The translations under genes and the position numbers were made by a program. Positions 58,150 through 64,000 of a stretch of DNA of 64,000 nucleotides are shown one piece after another. Origin of the DNA: Nocardia brasiliensis ATCC 700358 (GTDB lineage Bacteria > Actinomycetota > Actinomycetes > Mycobacteriales > Mycobacteriaceae); the NCBI RefSeq assembly GCF_000250675.2, contig NC_018681.1, positions 8,618,001 through 8,682,000 on the forward strand, written 5' to 3'. Under the pieces are notes generated by a model. That model was not told the origin of the DNA and searched no databases. It saw only the letters and a list, made by a program, of their open reading frames with translations. Each line of letters starts with the position of its first letter. The first letter of the stretch is position 1.

Positions 58150-58728
58150 CTACGCGGACCAGTCCGCGCGGCGACCGGTGAGGGCGAGGACCCGGTCCAG
58201 CGCCGAGGCCTCGGTGGGGACCGGGAGCACCGGGCCGAACAGGCCGGGTGTGCCTTCGGCGGGAGTTTCGCTCAGCAGGTCGAGCAGGGTGGCCAGATCG
58301 GTCGCGGTGGCGTCGAAGGGCTGACCGGTAGCCTTGGCCAGATCCCAGCCGTGCACCACCAGTTCGTCCAGCGCGATCATCGCCATCACCGGGGCGGCCT
58401 CGCTCACCCCGCCCGCCTCGGTGATCCCGTCCCACGCGCCCGGCTCCCGCCACGCGCCGACCAGTGCCTTCAGCTGCGCCGAGATCAGCGCCCGCCAATC
58501 GGCGGGCAGCGCGTTCTCCGGCGCGATGACCGGCGCCACCGACCCACCGACCGCCTCCTTGGTCGCCGCCTGCCGGAACGCCTCGGTCAGATCCACCACG
58601 TGGGCGAGCAGATCCCGGACGGTGGTGTCGGCGCACGGGGTCGCAGCCGCGAGCTGATCGTCGGTGATCCCGTTGATCACGGTGTCCAGCGCGGTGGCCG
58701 CCGGTTCGAAATCGAATTCCTGGTTCAT
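58150..58728 (-). CDS. TIGR03086-type DinB-like metal-binding protein
   Basis: A 192-aa four-helix-bundle protein of the mycothiol-dependent maleylpyruvate isomerase/DinB superfamily, TIGR03086 group. The motif TTVRDLLAHVVDLTEA gives the first metal His, and ALDELVVHGWDLAKATGQP carries the family HxWDLA sequence with the second. The ATG at 58728 follows CCAGGAG. In mycothiol-containing actinobacteria such proteins are candidate thiol transferases. The substrate is unknown. Confidence 0.85.
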   Translation of the reverse strand: MNQEFDFEPAATALDTVINGITDDQLAAATPCADTTVRDLLAHVVDLTEAFRQAATKEAVGGSVAPVIAPENALPADWRALISAQLKALVGAWREPGAWDGITEAGGVSEAAPVMAMIALDELVVHGWDLAKATGQPFDATATDLATLLDLLSETPAEGTPGLFGPVLPVPTEASALDRVLALTGRRADWSA

Positions 58729-59015
58729 GGGTTCTCCTGGGCGAGCGGTGGGTCTCAGCAATGCAGACGAATCAACGGCCCAGAACTCATCGGCCGCAGC
58801 CACCGCCGCCCACGCCTGCACAACCACCGCCGCCCCACCGCCACACACGCCCGCGCAATCCCGCCTGCGCCCGCACTTCGCGGCCACCGCCGCGCGCGCC
58901 CGCGGTGCCCAGCGCTCTCGGCCCGGTCTCGGATTGATCTCGCCGGTGCCCCGTGCCCCTCCCCCGCGACCAACTCGTGACCGCGAAAACCGCTGGAAAA
59001 GCGGACAATTGGGAG

Positions 59016-59252
59016 ATGAAGGGTGATCGGGTGGAGATCGTCGTCGATTTCGGGGACGGGTCTCGCAGTTATGAAGTGGCGGCGACCCGAGCGGGGCGGC
59101 GGGTCGAGGTGCGGATCGCACGCGGTGTCGTCGAAGTGAGCGAGGTGACGCGGACCGGGAATCCGGTGCGCACCGCCCGGTTCATGGCGGGCCGCACGCT
59201 GGCGCTGGTCGAATACCCCGCCGACGGGAACGGAGCCCGCGCCGACGAGTGA
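59016..59252 (+). CDS. Small hypothetical protein (78 aa)
   Basis: A small beta-rich frame (VEIVVDFGDGSRSYEVAAT, VEVRIARGVVEVSEVTRTG) without signal or membrane segment. I do not recognise a family. The ATG at 59016 has GGGAG very close; a GTG at 59031 with AAGGGTGATCGG upstream is an alternative. Codon third positions are GC-rich like neighbouring genes. It heads toward the acidic protein gene at 59397. Confidence 0.65.
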   Translation: MKGDRVEIVVDFGDGSRSYEVAATRAGRRVEVRIARGVVEVSEVTRTGNPVRTARFMAGRTLALVEYPADGNGARADE

Positions 59253-59396
59253 CCCCGCGGCACAAAGGCGGGCACGGGTTGCCCCGACGCCGGACGAGGC
59301 GCATCCTCGACAGTGCTGGGACTGACGCCCGCCTCGATTGCGGCGTGCCCCCACGGGTATGCCGACACGCGAGGCCTACGCCGAGAGGAGCGCACG

Positions 59397-59636
59397 ATGA
59401 CCGATCGCAGCACTATCCGCGACATCGATCCGGTGCCGGAAGCCGACCTCGCGGAGCAGTCCATGCCCGCCTACCCGGACGAGCTCGGCTACCCCGACGA
59501 CGGGCCGGACCAGGACGGCCGGCTCGCGCCCGACCTGGCCGAGAAGGCCGCCCCGGACCGGTGGAACGCCGATCCGGCGGATGTGGTCGAGCAGTCGATC
59601 GAAGTGCCGTTCGACGACGAACCCGATATCGCCTGA
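59397..59636 (+). CDS. Small acidic actinobacterial protein with an internal repeat
   Basis: A 79-aa strongly acidic, probably disordered protein. Two versions of one motif occur: PEADLAEQSMPAYPDE near the N terminus and PADVVEQSIEVPFDDE near the C terminus. I recall similar E-Q-x-x-x-V-P-x-D-D endings in small proteins of mycobacteria and relatives, without known function. The ATG follows GAGAGGAG. It converges with menD. Confidence 0.75.
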   Translation: MTDRSTIRDIDPVPEADLAEQSMPAYPDELGYPDDGPDQDGRLAPDLAEKAAPDRWNADPADVVEQSIEVPFDDEPDIA

Positions 59637-59679
59637 CCCGTCGGCGCGCCCGAATGCCGGTGCGGCCCACGGGCTCTGC

Positions 59680-61323
59680 TCAGGGGCAGATCTTGGCGCG
59701 CACGGTGGCGTGCAACTCGCGCAGGCTGGACCGTTCGGTGGCCACCTCGAGCACGCGGGTGCCGTGCGCGTGCCCGGTGAGTTCGACGGCCAGCTGTTCC
59801 GGGTCGACCTGCCGGTGCGGGATGCGGTAGGCGGCACACAGCGCGGCGAGATCCATCCCGTGCGGGGTGCCGAACACCCGCTCGAACACGCCCGCGTACT
59901 GCGGATCGCCCTGTTCGAGCAGTTCGAAGATGCCGCCGCCGTCGTCGTTGGCGACCACGATGGTCAGGTCGGCGGGGCGCGGTTCGCCCGGCCCGATCAG
60001 CAGGCCGGAGGCGTCGTGCAGGAAGGTCAGGTCGCCGATCAGCGCGACGGTCCGGCCCTCGTGGTGCAGCGCCGCGCCGACGGCGGTGGACACCGTGCCG
60101 TCGATGCCCGCGACGCCGCGGTTGGACAGCACCCGGATGCCCGGGCGCGGATGTGACACCAGCGCGGCGTCGCGCACCGGATTGGACGCGCCGAGCACCA
60201 GCTGATCGCCTTCGCGCAGCGCGTTCATCACCACGGCGGCCACGTGCAGGCCGGTCGGCTTGGGGTGGCCGGCGAGTTCGGCGCGCACCACCTGGTTCGC
60301 CTTCTCGTCGAGTTCGCGGCAGTACGCCAGCCATTCCGGGCGTGGCGCTCCGGTCGTCACGGCGCGCGTCCCGGTGCCGAGCACGTTGCCGGAGACGTCG
60401 GGCCAGCGCGGCCCGGTGGTGAGCGCGTAGACCCGAACCGCCGGATCGGCAAGGACTTTGGACACCTGACGGTGCAGGGTCGGTCGTCCGGTGATGATCG
60501 CCTGGCGCGGCCGCAGCAGCGGCAGCGCGAGCGGATGCAGCGCGGGCCCGTGCATCGGCGCGGTGGGTTCGGCGACCGTGGGCAGCTGGGCCAGCTCCGG
60601 CCGCAGCCCCGCGCCGTGCCCGGAGATGACGACGGTGTCCGGGGTCAGGTCGAGGTCGAGGGGCACGTCGAGGGTGGCGTACTGGGTCTGGGTCCAGGCT
60701 TCGTCGGCGTCGCGCCCGGCGGGTGCGGTCTCGCCGGGGGCGAGGTCGGGGACCAGCGGCTCGCGCAGCGGGATGTCGAAATGCACCGGGCCCGCGTTGC
60801 CGGAGCGGGTGCCGCGGGCCGCGGCGAGCACTCGGCACACGGCCGAGCGCCACTGGCTGTTCTGGTGTCCGTACTCCGCGCAGTCCGCGCTCGCGTGCTC
60901 CTCCTCGGCGAGGCCGAGGCTGATCGCGGCCCGCACCTGGCTGCCGAACAGACCGAACTGCTCGACGGTCTGATTCGCACCGGAACCGAGCATCTCGTAG
61001 GGCCGGTTCGCGCTGAGCACCACCAGCGGGATGCGCGCGTAGTTGGCTTCGAGCACGGCCGGGCCGAGGTTCGCGACGGCGGTCCCCGAGGTCATCACGA
61101 CCGGCACGGGCAGCCGGCTCGCGACCGAGAGGCCGATGGCGAGGAAGCCGGCGGTCCGCTCGTCGATGCGCATGTGCAACCGCAGTCGACCGGCGGCGTC
61201 CGCGGCCTGCAAGGCGAAGGCCAGCGGCGCGTTCCGCGATCCGGGGCACAGGACGACATCCCGTACACCCCCGCGCGCGAGTTCGTCCACGACGACCTGC
61301 GCTTGTGCTGTAGACGGGTTCAC
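59680..61323 (-). CDS. menD: SEPHCHC synthase MenD
   Basis: A 547-aa thiamine-diphosphate enzyme that joins isochorismate and 2-oxoglutarate in menaquinone synthesis. The N terminus has STAQAQVVVDELARGGVRDV and CPGSRNAPLAFAL; the activating Glu region is RIDERTAGFLAIG; the ThDP motif is IGDLTFLHDASGL through NDDGGGIFELLEQG. It lies about 9 kb from menG and 1.7 kb from menB. Confidence 0.96.
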   Translation of the reverse strand: MNPSTAQAQVVVDELARGGVRDVVLCPGSRNAPLAFALQAADAAGRLRLHMRIDERTAGFLAIGLSVASRLPVPVVMTSGTAVANLGPAVLEANYARIPLVVLSANRPYEMLGSGANQTVEQFGLFGSQVRAAISLGLAEEEHASADCAEYGHQNSQWRSAVCRVLAAARGTRSGNAGPVHFDIPLREPLVPDLAPGETAPAGRDADEAWTQTQYATLDVPLDLDLTPDTVVISGHGAGLRPELAQLPTVAEPTAPMHGPALHPLALPLLRPRQAIITGRPTLHRQVSKVLADPAVRVYALTTGPRWPDVSGNVLGTGTRAVTTGAPRPEWLAYCRELDEKANQVVRAELAGHPKPTGLHVAAVVMNALREGDQLVLGASNPVRDAALVSHPRPGIRVLSNRGVAGIDGTVSTAVGAALHHEGRTVALIGDLTFLHDASGLLIGPGEPRPADLTIVVANDDGGGIFELLEQGDPQYAGVFERVFGTPHGMDLAALCAAYRIPHRQVDPEQLAVELTGHAHGTRVLEVATERSSLRELHATVRAKICP

Positions 61324-61642
61324 GCCTCCAGCCTCTCAGACAGTGCACCCGCCGTCTGCGTCGCCCTGGTCACACCGCGCTCCTTTGCCCGGATGGCGCC
61401 GTGCGGTGTCGCCGAGATCGCACGGCGCGGCGCGCCGGAGGTGTCCGGCGCAGTTGCGCCAGCTGTCCATCCGCGCACGCGCACCGGCGCGCACGGTGCC
61501 GATCAGGCCCTGCGCTCCGATCGGCCCGCACAGCAGAACGCGCCGCACATCGAAAAGCGCGGCCGCGGACGGCCGTTCGATGTGCGACGCGTCCGACGTG
61601 CACGGCGGGATGAATTCAGCAGGCTGATTCAGTGCGCCTGAT
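61324..61642. other. Gene-free spacer with an inverted repeat
   Basis: No supported gene in about 320 bp. It holds an 11-bp perfect inverted repeat, CGCACATCGAA (61544-61554) and TTCGATGTGCG (61576-61586), around 21 bp of extremely GC-rich sequence containing GCGGCCGCGG. The menD promoter should also lie here, but no convincing -10/-35 pair was found. Confidence 0.55.
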
Positions 61643-62089
61643 TCAGTTGGCGTGCTTCTGCACCAGGTCGCCGACCCGGGGCAGCGCCTCGATGACGTTC
61701 TTCTTGGCCGAGGAACGCATCGACGAGTAGACCTTCTTCAGCGCCGGCCGGGTGGACGCGTCGGCACGCGCATCGGTGACCGACAGCAGGGCCTCGGCGA
61801 CCTCGTCCGACTTGGCGACGAGCAGATCACCGAACTTGCCCGAGCCGGACGCGGTGTACTCCTGCCAGAACGGCTCGAGCTGCGCAACGAGTTTGGGCGC
61901 CAACGACTCCAGCGCATCAGGCACGATCGACGGGCTGATCTTCTTGACCGCCGCGTAGCCACCCTTCACAGCCAGGCCGGACGCACCACCCTTGTCCGAG
62001 ACCTCGGCATCAAGAACCTCGACGGCATCGGCAAGGAAAGCCGGGCGCTTGGCGTCGTCGAGCAGGGATTCAGACAGTGCTGCAACCAC
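61643..62089 (-). CDS. DUF6918-like conserved actinobacterial protein
   Basis: A 148-aa helical protein beginning VVAALSESLLDDAKRPAFLA and containing KGGYAAVKKISPSIVPDALE. I believe it belongs to the DUF6918 family of mycobacteria and relatives; no function is known. The GTG at 62089 follows GGAGGAACCTGAAA, which is a better start than the longer frame to 62134. No signal peptide or membrane segment. Confidence 0.78.
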   Translation of the reverse strand: MVAALSESLLDDAKRPAFLADAVEVLDAEVSDKGGASGLAVKGGYAAVKKISPSIVPDALESLAPKLVAQLEPFWQEYTASGSGKFGDLLVAKSDEVAEALLSVTDARADASTRPALKKVYSSMRSSAKKNVIEALPRVGDLVQKHAN

Positions 62090-62233
62090 TTTCAGGTTCC
62101 TCCGGAATAGGTTTCGATGAACGAGCGACCGCAACTATACGCACCGCCGCGCGGCTGGTCGCGGCACTCACCCGCTAACGAGTCGCGTCCCAAACGTGGT
62201 CTGCGCCACGGAAAATACAGACCGGGCGGTCGC

Positions 62234-62890
62234 TCATGGCTGCCACGGCAGCAATTGCACCATCAAACCTTCGCAGTCGGCGAGCACATTGCCCTGCTCA
62301 TCGAGCAATTCGGCGGTGATGAACGTCTTGCGCCCCTCGGTCCGGTCGACCCGGCCGCGCACGGTCAGCGGTGTCTCCAGCGGAGTGATCTTGCGGTAAT
62401 TCACATGGAGATACGCGGTGCGACTGATCGGGCGTCCGGCGTAGTGCACGATCATGCCGAGCAGATCGTCGAACAGCAGCGGCAGCACACCGCCGTGCGC
62501 CGCGCCGTTGCCGCCGAGATGGAAGCGGCGGAACTCGCCCGCCATCCGGATGCCGTCCGGCCCTGCCTCGAGCACCCGCCACGGCAGCAGCAAAAGGCTG
62601 CCGCGTCCCGGCAATTCGACGGCGCGGCCCGCGGGGCCTTGCAATTCCGGGGCACGGTAGGGCTCCAGCAGTGCGACGAGCTCTTCGGCCTTGGCGAGCG
62701 CGGCCCCGAACACCTCGTCCGGCGCGTCCACGGAAACGGCGAGGTCCTGCAGCGTCCGCATCGCCTCGACGAACGGGCCGAAATTGCGCCCGATCTTCGC
62801 GCGGGAGACCTTGGGAAATCCCCCGTGCTTCTCGTACCGGGACTCGTCCACCGCGCTGCGGTCGATAACCGGTTTCACTCCCTCAGTCAT
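62234..62890 (-). CDS. PaaI-type hotdog thioesterase
   Basis: A 218-aa protein whose C-terminal 120 residues are a PaaI-like hotdog domain with GNGAAHGGVLPLLFDDLLGM, the HGG-x-x-x-x-x-x-D active-site pattern, and SRTAYLHVNYRKITPLETPL. The N-terminal 95 residues are helical and specific to actinobacteria. It is divergent from menB, so a role in acyl-CoA turnover, possibly of DHNA-CoA, can be imagined but is not shown. Confidence 0.87.
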   Translation of the reverse strand: MTEGVKPVIDRSAVDESRYEKHGGFPKVSRAKIGRNFGPFVEAMRTLQDLAVSVDAPDEVFGAALAKAEELVALLEPYRAPELQGPAGRAVELPGRGSLLLLPWRVLEAGPDGIRMAGEFRRFHLGGNGAAHGGVLPLLFDDLLGMIVHYAGRPISRTAYLHVNYRKITPLETPLTVRGRVDRTEGRKTFITAELLDEQGNVLADCEGLMVQLLPWQP

Positions 62891-62974
62891 ATACGCACCA
62901 TAACCGTCTTTTTTACACCGTCAAGTCGAAGCTGGGGCGCAGGCCGGTCCGGCCCGAGGGCAATAATCACTGGC

Positions 62975-63868
62975 GTGACGTTCAATCCGAAGTTGTGGCG
63001 GCCCGTCCCCGGGTTCGAGAATCTGACCGACATCACCTATCACCGGCACGTCGAGCAGGGCACCGTCCGGGTCGCCTTCGACCGTCCGGAGGTGCGCAAC
63101 GCGTTCCGCCCGCACACGGTCGACGAACTCTATCGGGCGCTCGATCACGCGCGGATGACCCCGGATGTCGGCGCCGTGCTGCTCACCGGCAACGGGCCGA
63201 GCCCCAAGGACGGCGGCTGGGCGTTCTGCTCCGGCGGCGATCAGCGCATCCGCGGCCGCAACGGTTACCAGTACGCCAGCGGTGACACCGCGGACACCGT
63301 CGACCAGGCGCGGGCGGGCCGGTTGCACATCCTCGAGGTGCAGCGGCTGATCCGGTTCATGCCGAAAGTTGTGATCGCCCTGGTGAACGGCTGGGCCGCG
63401 GGCGGCGGGCACAGCCTGCACGTGGTCTGTGACCTCACCCTGGCCAGCCGCGAGCACGCCCGGTTCAAGCAGACCGACGCCGATGTCGGCAGCTTCGACG
63501 GTGGCTACGGCAGCGCCTACCTCGCGAAGATGGTCGGCCAGAAGTTCGCCAGGGAGATCTTCTTCCTCGGCCGCCCGTACACCGCCGAGGAGATGCACCA
63601 GATGGGTGCGGTGAACAAGGTGGTCGACCACGCCGAACTGGAAGACGTCGCGCTGGAGTGGACCGCCGACATCAACGGCAAATCCCCGCAGGCGCAACGC
63701 ATGCTGAAGTACGCGTTCAACCTGCTCGACGACGGGCTGGTGGGCCAGCAGCTGTTCGCGGGCGAAGCGACCCGGATGGCGTACATGACCGACGAGGCCG
63801 TCGAGGGCCGCGACTCGTTCCTGGAGAAGCGCAAGCCCGACTGGACCCCCTACCCCTGGTACTTCTGA
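62975..63868 (+). CDS. menB: 1,4-dihydroxy-2-naphthoyl-CoA synthase MenB
   Basis: A 297-aa crotonase-fold enzyme that cyclises o-succinylbenzoyl-CoA. Marks are PEVRNAFRPHTVDELYRALD, FCSGGDQRIRG for the oxyanion hole, GWAAGGGHSLHVVCDLTLAS and DVGSFDGGYGSAYLAKMVGQ with the catalytic Asp. The protein ends YPWYF as typical MenB does. The GTG at 62975 starts VTFNPKLW; AATAAT just upstream could be a -10, so a leaderless mRNA is possible. A VOC gene follows after 1 bp. Confidence 0.96.
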   Translation: MTFNPKLWRPVPGFENLTDITYHRHVEQGTVRVAFDRPEVRNAFRPHTVDELYRALDHARMTPDVGAVLLTGNGPSPKDGGWAFCSGGDQRIRGRNGYQYASGDTADTVDQARAGRLHILEVQRLIRFMPKVVIALVNGWAAGGGHSLHVVCDLTLASREHARFKQTDADVGSFDGGYGSAYLAKMVGQKFAREIFFLGRPYTAEEMHQMGAVNKVVDHAELEDVALEWTADINGKSPQAQRMLKYAFNLLDDGLVGQQLFAGEATRMAYMTDEAVEGRDSFLEKRKPDWTPYPWYF

Positions 63869-63869
63869 C

Positions 63870-64000
63870 ATGGAGATCCTGAACAGCAGAATCCTGCTGC
63901 GCCCCGCCGACTACGACACCACGCTCACGTTCTACCGCGACGGACTCGGTCTCGCGATCTCACGGGAGTATCCGGGCGGCACGGTCTTCTTCGCGGGCCA
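63870..64000 (+). CDS. VOC family protein, N-terminal fragment
   Basis: The first 43 codons of a gene that runs out of the window. It reads MEILNSRILLRPADYDTTLT and FYRDGLGLAISREY, the standard N-terminal half of a glyoxalase-type module. The ATG lies 1 bp after the menB stop, so the two are cotranscribed; a VOC gene next to menB is also seen in mycobacteria. Confidence 0.8.
   Translation, partial: MEILNSRILLRPADYDTTLTFYRDGLGLAISREYPGGTVFFAG

Noticed and set aside
62234..62890. The PaaI-like hotdog protein as a missing HadC
   Set aside because: It has the thioesterase HGG...D pattern rather than the hydratase Asp-His motif, and a different domain layout.

Overview
The window is a stretch of a high-GC actinobacterial chromosome, most likely Nocardia or a close relative in the Mycobacteriales. 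The gene order from tRNA-Thr through rpmG, a HadA/HadB dehydratase, tRNA-Trp, secE, nusG, rplK/A, rplJ/L, mkl and rpoB/C, and the htpX, polyprenyl synthase, menJ, mannosyltransferase, menG block, match the mycobacterial arrangement. The fused HadAB, and an mce operon sitting directly between mkl and rpoB, point to Nocardia-like genera rather than Mycobacterium. No species call is possible from sequence reading alone.

Layout. 1-10 kb is accessory metabolism and small regulators: a MerR tail, two aldo/keto reductases, an ABM monooxygenase, an AhpD-acetyltransferase fusion, a pirin, a MarR/VOC divergent pair, an XRE regulator, a hotdog thioesterase with a KstR-like box, a secreted glycerophosphodiesterase and a quinone oxidoreductase. 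10-13.2 kb is an island of low gene density with a probable hydrolase remnant, a HigBA-type toxin-antitoxin pair, two poorly known genes (one with a degenerate nuclease-like motif) and a RelE/Phd-type toxin-antitoxin pair. It abuts the rpoC terminator.

13.3-34.2 kb, all on the minus strand, is the transcription/translation and lipid import block. Read 5' to 3' it runs: L10 leader, rplJ, rplL, terminator, mkl ATPase, yrbEA, yrbEB, mceA-F, two Mce-associated proteins, promoter, rpoB, rpoC. 34.4-36.6 kb holds a convergent 14-TM MFS exporter and an FMN reductase. 36.7-41.6 kb (minus strand) holds rplA, rplK, nusG, secE, tRNA-Trp, fused hadAB, rpmG, tRNA-Met and tRNA-Thr. YajQ and tRNA-Tyr follow.

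42.5-64 kb is built around menaquinone and lipid metabolism: htpX, a long-chain polyprenyl diphosphate synthase, menJ, menG, menD and menB are present, interleaved with regulators (MarR, AraC, PadR, TetR), a Ddn-like F420-dependent protein, an MgtA-type mannosyltransferase, a 1393-aa nitrate reductase/sulfite-reductase flavoprotein fusion, and small conserved actinobacterial proteins. menC, menE and menF are not in the window.

No CRISPR array, insertion sequence, rRNA gene or prophage was seen. The least explained items are the intercistronic repeat shared by the rplK-rplA and rplJ-rplL spacers, the perfect 14-bp inverted repeat between rpoB and rpoC, the KstR-like box plus tandem dyads near 7.9 kb, and the toxin-antitoxin island at 10.4-13.2 kb.
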